From assembly GCA_022572865.1 (NCBI GenBank), contig JACZVB010000071.1, forward strand, positions 1-6,936: a stretch of 6,936 nt of DNA, given 5' to 3'. The translations under genes were made by a program, and so were the position numbers. The DNA is from Chloroflexota bacterium. GTDB lineage: Bacteria; Chloroflexota; Dehalococcoidia; Plut-88900. The notes beneath the pieces are model-generated. The model made no database searches. It saw only the letters and a list, made by a program, of their open reading frames with translations, and was not told where the DNA came from. This document shows positions 1-5,361 of the stretch, piece after piece (the stretch's first letter is position 1; the number at the start of each line of letters is the position of its first letter).

Positions 1-48
1 CGGCTTATGGCCATAGGTGTATGTTGGACACGGTGCGGGCGGATTCTC

Positions 49-1863
49 TTAGACGGCGCACTCGCCCTCGCCCCGTTCCACCTTGAACAGCAGGGTCTTG
101 CCCCAGTCCAGGTAGGTGCCGATGTTCTCCTTGTTGAGGGGGCCCGGGTCTTTGTACGCCAGGGCAAGGGCTTCGAAAGGCTCCTTCCCCACCCGGTCGA
201 CAAAGCTGTTGAACCGTTCCTGGGGTTCCCGCTCCGACTGGTATAAGTGGATGATATCCCGGACTACTTGTGGGATCCTTTTGGCGGGGACTTTGGTCTT
301 GATCCGCTGGCCGAAGCGGGCGGCATCATCCGAGCCGTAGCTGCCACCGATAAACATTTCGTAGGAGGGTACCTGGTTCCTGTTTTCCCCCCTGGAGGCA
401 GCGCCGTGGAATCCGATGTTGGCGATGTGATGGCGGGCACACCCGTTGGGGCAGCCGCTGATCTTTACGTGGAGGGACTTGACCAGCGGGTCCTCGATGG
501 CCATCTCCCTCAAGGTCTGGCCCACGGCCTGTCCCAGGCCCATGGAGGAGGTTATGCCCAGCTTGCAGCTATCGGTGCCGGGGCAGGAGACTACGTCGGT
601 GATCTCGTGGGCCCCCGGGTCGCCCAGGTCCACTTCCTTAAGCTCATCCCAGACTTTCCGGAGATACGCCTCCGGGACCCACCTAAGTACCAGGTTCTGC
701 TCAGTGTTAGTCCGCAACCGACCACTGCCATATTGACGCGCTATGCGGGCCAGCACGGGGAACTGGGCGGCTTCGATGTCGCCCAGCGGCAGCTTCACCA
801 GCACCGTGTTATATCCCTCTTGCTTCTGGGGGCGGACATTGGACTTGAGCCATCGCTGGTAGGTCGGGTCCCGGTGACCGTTGGGGGAGGCCTGCACCAG
901 GGGTGGCGGATCGTCTTGCAGCTCCGGAGGGAGCTCCATCAGGGGAGAAGGGTCGAAGGACTGCCGGGCCCAGGGCTGTTTCAGCTCCTCTTCCACTTCC
1001 TCTTTGAAGGCATCGATGCCGATCCTATCGATGTAGAACTTGATGCGGGCCTTCGCCCGGTTTCTACGGAGTTCATCGGTGCGATTGAAGATGCGGACGA
1101 CGGCCTCGCTTACTCGGAGATAGTCTTCGACGGGGACGAAATCGTACAGAGTGTAGGCAATTCGGGGCATGATGGAGGTGCCGCCACCGACGAGCATCTC
1201 AAAACCTCTCTGCTCAGCACCATCCTCGCCGGTCCTGACCTTTGGCTTGAAGGCAAGGTCGTGGATGACGGTGACGACGCAGTCGTCGGCGCAGCTGGAG
1301 AAGGCAACCTTGAGTTTTCGGGGAAGGGCCTGGGTCAAGGGATGACGCACATACCAGCGGGCAAAGGCCGCGAGGTACGGGCTTACGTAGAACGGCTCGT
1401 CGGGGGTGACCCCGGACAGGGGGCATCCGATGACGTTCCTCACGGTGTTACCGCACGCCTCTCGGGTGGACAGCCCCACCTCGCCCAGCATACGCATCAT
1501 GTCCGGGGTGTCTTCCAATTTGACGAAGTGTAGCTGTATGTTCTCCCGGGTAGTGACGTGGCCCTTCTTGAGGGGTACATAGCGGTCCACAATGCGGCCC
1601 AGGGCATCCATCTGGTCGGCCGTCAAACTGCCCGATGGCATTTTGATGCGGACCATCTGGACGTCGGCCTGACGCTGGCCGTACACCCCCTGGACCAGCC
1701 TGTAGGCGGTAAACTTCAGGGGGTCTTCCCACTCCCCGTTGCGGAAGCGGGTGACCTCGGTCTCGAAATCGTCCACCTCTTCGGGTACATAGGGGATGAT
1801 TCCCTTGGAGTAATCGAGTTCGGCTTTATCCCCTATTGACGGGTCTTTCTGAATGGTGGTCAT
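49..1863 (-). CDS. Siroheme/[4Fe-4S] ferredoxin-type sulfite (or nitrite) reductase, assimilatory
   Basis: This 604-residue cytoplasmic enzyme should carry out six-electron reduction of sulfite to sulfide (or nitrite to ammonia) with siroheme coupled to a [4Fe-4S] cluster. The cluster ligands are visible as C427-x5-C433 and C471-x3-C475 (SCPGTDSC, GCPNGC). Siroheme/substrate residues are R106 (TTRENIQ), R142 (GNTVRNV) and K183/K185 (PRKLK). The protein has the family's pseudo-twofold layout: the N-terminal half (about 50-270) and C-terminal half (about 350-560) align around CADDC and CPNGC. E. coli sulfite reductase has Lys-x-Lys (K215/K217) where spinach nitrite reductase has Lys-x-Asn (K224/N226); K-L-K here favours sulfite. 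The upstream Cys-rich leader peptide supports the same reading. Length matches single-subunit ferredoxin-dependent Sir/NirA proteins, with no flavoprotein partner in view. The ATG is preceded by AGGAGG (1873-1878) at 9-nt spacing. Fold is near certain; sulfite over nitrite is inference. Confidence 0.93.
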   Translation of the reverse strand: MTTIQKDPSIGDKAELDYSKGIIPYVPEEVDDFETEVTRFRNGEWEDPLKFTAYRLVQGVYGQRQADVQMVRIKMPSGSLTADQMDALGRIVDRYVPLKKGHVTTRENIQLHFVKLEDTPDMMRMLGEVGLSTREACGNTVRNVIGCPLSGVTPDEPFYVSPYLAAFARWYVRHPLTQALPRKLKVAFSSCADDCVVTVIHDLAFKPKVRTGEDGAEQRGFEMLVGGGTSIMPRIAYTLYDFVPVEDYLRVSEAVVRIFNRTDELRRNRAKARIKFYIDRIGIDAFKEEVEEELKQPWARQSFDPSPLMELPPELQDDPPPLVQASPNGHRDPTYQRWLKSNVRPQKQEGYNTVLVKLPLGDIEAAQFPVLARIARQYGSGRLRTNTEQNLVLRWVPEAYLRKVWDELKEVDLGDPGAHEITDVVSCPGTDSCKLGITSSMGLGQAVGQTLREMAIEDPLVKSLHVKISGCPNGCARHHIANIGFHGAASRGENRNQVPSYEMFIGGSYGSDDAARFGQRIKTKVPAKRIPQVVRDIIHLYQSEREPQERFNSFVDRVGKEPFEALALAYKDPGPLNKENIGTYLDWGKTLLFKVERGEGECAV

Positions 1864-1890
1864 GCCTGAGGGCCTCCTAGGTTTTTCGAC

Positions 1891-1936
1891 AAAAAAACTG
1901 CGCTCCTCATGTGGGATGTTTCCCCGAGGAGCGCAG
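1891..1936 (-). terminator. Intrinsic terminator inside the sulfite reductase leader (attenuator)
   Basis: A perfect 11-bp inverted repeat, CTGCGCTCCTC (1936-1926) and GAGGAGCGCAG (1908-1898) in RNA sense, encloses a 17-nt loop and is followed directly by seven T residues (1897-1891). It lies 27 nt before the reductase ATG and downstream of the gene's own promoter, so it must act as a conditional stop rather than the end of an upstream gene. The loop holds a possible small GGG/CCC helix. The AGGAGG ribosome site (1878-1873) lies beyond the T tract and is not enclosed by the stem, favouring transcriptional over translational control. Confidence 0.85.
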
Positions 1937-1967
1937 CGCTATACTTTCGCGGTTTTTCGCGCTGGCC

Positions 1968-2018
1968 CTATGGCCAGCAGGTACAAGAGCAAAGGTCAGA
2001 TGGCATCCAAATATTCAT
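1968..2018 (-). CDS. Cys-rich leader peptide (16 aa) upstream of the sulfite reductase
   Basis: The minus strand reads ATG AAT ATT TGG ATG CCA TCT GAC CTT TGC TCT TGT ACC TGC TGG CCA TAG, giving MNIWMPSDLCSCTCWP. Cys codons 10, 12 and 14 (1991-1989, 1985-1983, 1979-1977) make a C-x-C-x-C run just before the stop. The stop codon lies in the loop of the first leader hairpin. This position and composition are those expected of a regulatory leader peptide whose translation, not product, matters. No Shine-Dalgarno precedes the first ATG, which would sit only about 3-4 nt inside the transcript, so translation may be essentially leaderless; a second in-frame ATG (2006-2004) would give 12 residues. 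Trp codons 4 and 15 are the other rare residue present, but the downstream sulfite reductase makes cysteine the sensible signal. There is no direct proof of translation. Confidence 0.65.
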   Translation of the reverse strand: MNIWMPSDLCSCTCWP

Positions 2019-2028
2019 ACTCGGGACG

Positions 2029-2057
2029 AGTTTAACTCCGTATACGCTGATTGTCAA
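2029..2057 (-). promoter_or_regulatory. Sigma70-type promoter of the sulfite reductase leader
   Basis: On the minus strand a perfect -35 TTGACA (2057-2052) is followed after exactly 17 bp by TAAACT (2034-2029), four of six matches to TATAAT. The AAAAAATT run immediately upstream of and overlapping the -35 (CAAAAAATTGACA) resembles a proximal UP element. Transcription would begin near 2022, giving a leader of about 158 nt. This is one of the strongest promoter matches in the window and it separates the reductase from the MFS gene upstream. Confidence 0.75.
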
Positions 2058-2144
2058 TTTTTTGCACTTCTCGAACAGGGACTTTTAATTGTCCAGTGGT
2101 GTAGGACTGCGCTCTCCAGCCTCAATGGAGCGAGGAGGTCATCT

Positions 2145-3626
2145 TTAGGCAGCCTCAGCGGGGATGGGGGCCGGGGTGGCCGGCTGCTTGATGGCCTTAT
2201 GGAAATAGGCCACCACTGCGCCTGCTATTAGGATCCCCACAACCATCAGGCAGGCAAACCGGAACCCGTCCAGGTAGAACCCTTGGGCCTCGGTTTCGGA
2301 CAGGGTGCTGATGAACTCCGGCAGGAACATGGACAGTGCGGTAGCCGAGACCGTCGCCCCCAGGGCGTGGCCCAGCTCTCGGGTGGTCTCTAGCATCCCG
2401 GATGCGACACCCCGGTGCTCCAGGGGGAGAGAGCTCATGACCGTGGCGTTGTTTATCGGGTTGAAGATGGAGGTGCCCGCGGTTATGGGGAGCATGATGA
2501 GGGGAACGGTCCAGGCCGGTATGTGGGCCACGGTGAGTCCAAGGATTAGGAATCCCATAGCGATGACCACCATAGCCCCGGGCCGGAACAGCCTGGAACC
2601 GTGCTTATCGTAGAGCGACCCCCCTATCAAGGGGAGGAAAATCCCCATGGACTGGTTGGGCACCAGCACCAGCATAACGAAGAGGGGCGTGAGACCGAAC
2701 CCTTCTTCCATCACGATGGGGACCAGGGTGAACGCGGCCAGCATGGAGAAGTGGAAGGCCGTGTTGGAGACCAGGGAAAGCGAGAAGTATTTGTTGCGGA
2801 AGTGGCGCAGGTCCACCACCGGATTCTTGACCCGGCGCTCCACCAGTATGAAGAGGGCCACCAGGAACAGGAAAAGGATCTGCATAGGCACGTGATAGCT
2901 GATGGCCTCAGAGGTGGTGAAGGACTCGTCCCCTCCGTGGAGGTGATTGGTGGACAGCACCAGCGTAACTGCCGCGGCGACCAGCAGAATCCCTCCAAGG
3001 TAATCGATGTGGCCTGAGGGCCTGTCCGCCTCTAGCTTTTCGTGACGCATCATCCGATAGGCAGTGAACGTGGCGATTAATCCTATTGGCAGGAAGGAGA
3101 GGAAGGCAATTCGCCAGGTGGCGAACTCCAGGGATAGGCCAAAGGTGGCCAGGCCACTCAAGGTACCGATGCGCGACCCTATGATGGGGATGGAGAAGGC
3201 TCTTCCTCGCTCCCCTACAGGGAAGGCGGACACGAGGATGGCATTGGCATTTCCGATTATCAACGCCGCGCCCAGGCCGGATAGGGCCCTGAAAGCCACT
3301 ACCTCCAGCAGGTTCTGAGAGATTACGATCAGCCCTGCCCCCAGGGTGGAGCCTAGGATTCCGACGAAGAAGACCCTGGCGTGGCCGTACCGGTCTCCAA
3401 TTCGGGCCCCCAGCATCGCCCCGCTCCCAATGGCCAGCAGATAGGCGATTACGATCCAGGCGGCTACGTCGATATCGACGTTGAACTCATCGGCAAGGGT
3501 GGGCAGGGATAGGGCCACCGGCAGGCTGGACATCTGGACCAGCATGCTCCCCGTCGCCAGGGCCAGCAGCACCCGGCGTCGCTCGGGGGTCACGAACAGT
3601 GGAGCAATGGATTGGGGAAGTCTCAT
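2145..3626 (-). CDS. MFS transporter, DHA2 (14-TM) drug:H+ antiporter-like family
   Basis: This 493-residue integral inner-membrane protein probably exports a small molecule in exchange for protons; the substrate cannot be told. About 14 hydrophobic helices can be counted (roughly residues 18-42, 53-72, 86-103, 109-131, 145-165, 169-190, 209-227, 246-263, 283-302, 312-332, 350-368, 372-392, 417-437, 455-475), the DHA2 number. MFS motif A is clear in the 2-3 loop (GARIGDRYGHAR, 73-84) and the motif-B Arg is R113 (FRALSGLGAA). The late EHRGVASGMLETTRELG block (403-419) is typical of DHA2 pumps. The TM5 antiporter motif C, normally with Gly-Pro, is degenerate here (GSRIGTLSG, 150-158, no Pro). 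An in-frame TGA 15 nt upstream fixes the start at this ATG or later; no good Shine-Dalgarno is seen. Its own promoter lies about 70 bp upstream. Family assignment is secure, drug export is inference. Confidence 0.9.
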   Translation of the reverse strand: MRLPQSIAPLFVTPERRRVLLALATGSMLVQMSSLPVALSLPTLADEFNVDIDVAAWIVIAYLLAIGSGAMLGARIGDRYGHARVFFVGILGSTLGAGLIVISQNLLEVVAFRALSGLGAALIIGNANAILVSAFPVGERGRAFSIPIIGSRIGTLSGLATFGLSLEFATWRIAFLSFLPIGLIATFTAYRMMRHEKLEADRPSGHIDYLGGILLVAAAVTLVLSTNHLHGGDESFTTSEAISYHVPMQILFLFLVALFILVERRVKNPVVDLRHFRNKYFSLSLVSNTAFHFSMLAAFTLVPIVMEEGFGLTPLFVMLVLVPNQSMGIFLPLIGGSLYDKHGSRLFRPGAMVVIAMGFLILGLTVAHIPAWTVPLIMLPITAGTSIFNPINNATVMSSLPLEHRGVASGMLETTRELGHALGATVSATALSMFLPEFISTLSETEAQGFYLDGFRFACLMVVGILIAGAVVAYFHKAIKQPATPAPIPAEAA

Positions 3627-3696
3627 CGATGGGTATTCAACTCAGTATGATGATGGCCTCATTAAGGAGAAACGCCGGTAGTGGCCGTCGGTTATG

Positions 3697-3725
3697 ACTA
3701 TAGCATGACGCCAGGTCACGGTGAA
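3697..3725 (-). promoter_or_regulatory. Predicted promoter of the MFS transporter gene
   Basis: The minus strand carries TTCACC (3725-3720, four of six to TTGACA), a 17-bp spacer and TATAGT (3702-3697, five of six to TATAAT). The start site would be near 3690, giving a leader of about 64 nt. The leader contains a six-codon ORF (MRPSSY, 3662-3642) without a ribosome site, probably chance. Confidence 0.55.
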
Positions 3726-3750
3726 GAGCATTCTTAGTGATTTCGGGTCA

Positions 3751-3768
3751 CCGGGGATTAAGCCCCGG
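3751..3768. repeat. 18-bp hairpin palindrome upstream of the MFS promoter
   Basis: CCGGGG (3751-3756) and CCCCGG (3763-3768) form a perfect 6-bp inverted repeat around ATTAAG. It sits about 25 bp upstream of the MFS -35 box. No T tract follows on either strand, so it is not a convincing terminator; it could be an operator or chance in GC-rich DNA. Confidence 0.35.
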
Positions 3769-3894
3769 CTGGAAATTGCGGCCAACGACGTGCTACCCGC
3801 CGTCGATTAAATGCCGGGCCAGGCATGAGGGATATCTAACCGATGGTGCTGGTTTACGCAGCGTTCACAACCGACTCCAAGGCAACTATTTCAC

Positions 3895-4016
3895 GTCATT
3901 CCGAGTCCTGCCCCTTTGGGAAGGGCGAGGAATCTGGAGTGAGGCTCTTCCATTCTCTCTATAGGAATTGCCCCACCGCCCCAGATTCTTCGGTCGCTGC
4001 GCTCCCACAGAATGAC
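3895..4016. repeat. Interspersed palindromic repeat (MITE/REP-like), GTCATTC...GAATGAC
   Basis: The element begins GTCATTC (3895-3901) and ends with its exact complement GAATGAC (4010-4016). Internal GAATCTGG (3930-3937) is mirrored by CCAGATTC (3981-3988), so the two arms (3895-3937 and 3981-4016) are inverted at both ends around a ~43-bp centre. The left arm folds on itself: TCCT-GCCC pairs with GGGC-(G)-AGGA around 3906-3932. The right arm contains the complement of GGAGCGCAGCG and GAAGAATCTGG, a pattern familiar from GTCATTCTGAG...GAAGAATCT repeats scattered between genes in several bacterial phyla. No ORF and no clear target-site duplication is visible. It lies in the non-coding gap between the MFS and hydroxyacid dehydrogenase genes. 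Copy number elsewhere cannot be judged from one window. Confidence 0.6.
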
Positions 4017-4083
4017 AGACTAACTGGCCTCCCGATACCCGGGACAGGTAGCGTGGGCCCGGCGGACTAGCACCTAAGGCTAT

Positions 4084-5067
4084 CTAGACCACCTGGTTTA
4101 GAAGCTCATCTTCGCCCCGGCAGAGCCGGCCTATGTTCTCCAAGAGGATGTCGATGACGTTTTCCTCATAGATCTGGGTCTCGCCGCCGGTGTGGGGCGT
4201 AACGACCACGTTCTCCATGTCCCAAAAGGGACTGTCCTCCGGGAGGGGCTCGTCCCCGAAAACGTCGAGCCCCGCCCCGGCAATCGTGCCGCTGCGCAGG
4301 GCCTCCAGCAGAGCGGGCTCCTTCACGCAGGCGCCCCGGGACACGTTTATCAGATAGGCAGACCGTTTCATCTGAGAGAATTCGGGACCGTCGATGAGGC
4401 CCCGTGTCTCGTCGTTTAGAGCGCAGGTGAGAACGACGTAGTCGGACTGCTGCAGCACCTTGTGGGTCTGGTCAGGTGTGAAGACCTGGTCGGCCGGGCC
4501 CTGGGCCGTAGCCGGGTTTCGCTTCGTCGCCAGCACCTTCATGTCGAAGGCCTTGGCTATCTTCGCCACCCTGGACCCTATGCCCCCCATACCGAGGATC
4601 CCCAGGGTCTTGCCTGCCAGCTCGTCCTCCCGTTTCGTAGGATCGGAGATCATGCCCCGCCAGACGTGCTTGCTCTGGTTGTATCGACCAGAATGAAGGT
4701 GTCGGGAAAGGGCCAGGATCAGGGCAAAGACGTGCTCGCTAACCGCATTCCGGTTCACCCCGCTTGCGTTGGCAAGCCTGATGCCCCGGGCCTTCAACTC
4801 CTCGATAGGGAACTGGTCATATCCCGCGCCGATGGACTGGACATATCGTAGCCGGGAGGCCGATGCCAGAAGCTCATTGGTCCACAATCCGGAGATGACC
4901 AGGACATCCGCCTCACCTACCCGTGCCATCAGGTCTTCCGGTGTCCATGCCTGGAAGGATTTTACGCCCGATTGACGCCTCCCTAAGGTCTCGTCCATAT
5001 GATATGCAATGTGGGCGAAGCAGATGTTCAGGGCCTCTTTCGACGGGAAAGGTGACGGATTTGCCAT
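4084..5067 (-). CDS. D-isomer-specific 2-hydroxyacid dehydrogenase (NAD(P)-dependent)
   Basis: This cytoplasmic oxidoreductase of about 327 residues should interconvert a 2-oxoacid and its D-2-hydroxyacid; the substrate (glyoxylate, hydroxypyruvate, branched or aromatic oxoacid) is not readable. The Rossmann loop GMGGIG is at 159-164, and the catalytic set is Arg244 (INVSRG), Glu273 (FGDEP) and His292 (TPHTGG). The N-terminal substrate half has the usual VQSIGAGYDQ segment (about 76-85) and NRNAVSEHVFALIL (105-118). Strand beta-2 ends ATKRNP without the Asp/Glu typical of NAD binding, which hints at NADP(H). An in-frame GTG nine bases upstream (5074-5076) would add MKS, but ATG at 5067 has GGAG (5079-5076) at 8-nt spacing, whereas GTG has AGGAG only 4 nt away, so ATG is preferred. 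The gene is transcribed divergently from the SDR gene. Family is certain, substrate unknown. Confidence 0.92.
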   Translation of the reverse strand: MANPSPFPSKEALNICFAHIAYHMDETLGRRQSGVKSFQAWTPEDLMARVGEADVLVISGLWTNELLASASRLRYVQSIGAGYDQFPIEELKARGIRLANASGVNRNAVSEHVFALILALSRHLHSGRYNQSKHVWRGMISDPTKREDELAGKTLGILGMGGIGSRVAKIAKAFDMKVLATKRNPATAQGPADQVFTPDQTHKVLQQSDYVVLTCALNDETRGLIDGPEFSQMKRSAYLINVSRGACVKEPALLEALRSGTIAGAGLDVFGDEPLPEDSPFWDMENVVVTPHTGGETQIYEENVIDILLENIGRLCRGEDELLNQVV

Positions 5068-5141
5068 GCTTTTCACTCCACTCCTGTGGTCAGGTCATCC
5101 AGGCCACTATCGATTCGGTAACGGTGGTTCCGGTCAGCCCA

Positions 5142-5170
5142 AAGATATCCGTGGGCCCGCCCCATGTCAA
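5142..5170 (-). promoter_or_regulatory. Predicted promoter of the hydroxyacid dehydrogenase gene
   Basis: The minus strand shows a perfect TTGACA (5170-5165), a 17-bp GC-rich spacer and TATCTT (5147-5142, four of six). The start would lie near 5135, about 68 nt before the ATG. A short inverted repeat CAATC (5168-5172) / GATTG (5181-5185) overlaps the upstream edge of the -35 and might be an operator half-site pair. Confidence 0.6.
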
Positions 5171-5213
5171 TCATCTCTTCGATTGTGAGGGTTGACTGGT
5201 TTCTACCCTACGT

Positions 5214-5224
5214 TGACGCCGTCA
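5214..5224. promoter_or_regulatory. Possible operator palindrome in the divergent region
   Basis: TGACG and CGTCA flank a single central C, a perfect 11-bp palindrome (5214-5224). It lies between the divergent promoters of the hydroxyacid dehydrogenase and SDR genes, roughly 45 bp from the first and 65 bp from the second. No regulator gene is adjacent, so the binding role is conjecture. Confidence 0.25.
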
Positions 5225-5289
5225 GTGTACTGCGGGGTAGAGAAGGAACCCAAGCCCGGGTCAGGCGTCTACCGGACGAGTCGGCAGGC

Positions 5290-5318
5290 TTGACAGGAAA
5301 AAGGCCCGGATGTAGGGT
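5290..5318 (+). promoter_or_regulatory. Candidate promoter of the SDR gene
   Basis: The plus strand has a perfect -35 TTGACA (5290-5295) and, 17 bp on, TAGGGT (5313-5318), only three of six to the -10 consensus. If used, transcription starts near 5325 and the leader is under 40 nt. The weak -10 makes this less certain than the promoter facing the other way; nearby TTGACT (5192-5197) and TTGACG (5213-5218) have no better -10 partner. Confidence 0.4.
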
Positions 5319-5348
5319 GCCGGCATGGTAGGGAGGGCCTTAGAACCC

Positions 5349-5353
5349 GGAGG
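5349..5353 (+). promoter_or_regulatory. Shine-Dalgarno deciding the TTG start of the SDR gene
   Basis: GGAGG lies 8 nt before TTG at 5362. No in-frame ATG occurs before residue 61 of the protein, which is well past the NAD-binding motif, so TTG is the only start that keeps the fold and it has the ideal ribosome site. Confidence 0.75.
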
Positions 5354-5361
5354 AAACACAG

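Larger units (their letters stand above)
1864..2022 (-). promoter_or_regulatory. Attenuator leader of the sulfite reductase gene (putative cysteine-responsive)
   Basis: This is the transcribed 5' leader between the predicted start site (about 2022) and the reductase ATG. In RNA order it holds a 16-codon Cys-rich ORF (2018-1968) and four segments. Segment 1 is GCTGGCC (1978-1972), segment 2 GGCCAGC continuing into GC (1967-1959), segment 3 GCGCTG running into CTGCGCTCCTC (1939-1926), and segment 4 GAGGAGCGCAG (1908-1898) followed by T7. Pairing 1:2 is a perfect 7-bp stem with a 4-nt loop. Pairing 2:3 is CAGCGC (1964-1959) with GCGCTG (1939-1934), 6 bp, and it excludes 1:2. Pairing 3:4 is the terminator, whose base overlaps 2:3 by three bases. 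Segment 1 starts inside the last Cys codon, so a ribosome stalled on the Cys codons would free segment 2. This matches the trp-type attenuation logic. The pairings are read by eye; the cysteine signal is inferred. I recognised no known riboswitch class. Confidence 0.65.
3627..4083. other. Non-coding stretch between the MFS and hydroxyacid dehydrogenase genes
   Basis: These 457 bases contain the MFS promoter, the 3751-3768 hairpin, a weak 16-bp quasi-palindrome ATGCC-GGGCCA-GGCAT (3811-3826) and the interspersed repeat at 3895-4016. Short ORFs exist on both strands, but none has a ribosome site or recognisable protein pattern. No intrinsic terminator with a T tract is visible after the hydroxyacid dehydrogenase stop; the repeat's stems might slow polymerase but that is speculation. 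Confidence 0.6.

Noticed and set aside
6..15. TATGGCCATA palindrome after the reductase stop
   Set aside because: Ten bases, no T tract, and similar to a piece of the leader only by a short GGCCATAGG match; too little to call an operator or terminator.
247..1533. 428-codon open frame on the plus strand opposite the reductase gene
   Set aside because: It is antisense to a clearly conserved siroheme reductase, has no ribosome site and its translation shows no domain pattern. Long antisense frames are common in GC-rich codon use.
1864..2022. A metabolite riboswitch (SAM, cobalamin, T-box) in the reductase leader
   Set aside because: I saw no T-box or S-box core sequence, and the Cys-rich ORF with overlapping stems explains the region more simply.
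2110..2132. Small bulged hairpin just after the MFS stop (CTCCA/TGGAG plus CGC/GCG)
   Set aside because: The contiguous stem is only 5 bp and no T tract follows on the minus strand, so I do not call it a terminator.
3642..3662. Six-codon ORF (MRPSSY) in the predicted MFS leader
   Set aside because: No ribosome site, no repeated codon and no terminator or competing stems nearby, unlike the reductase leader.
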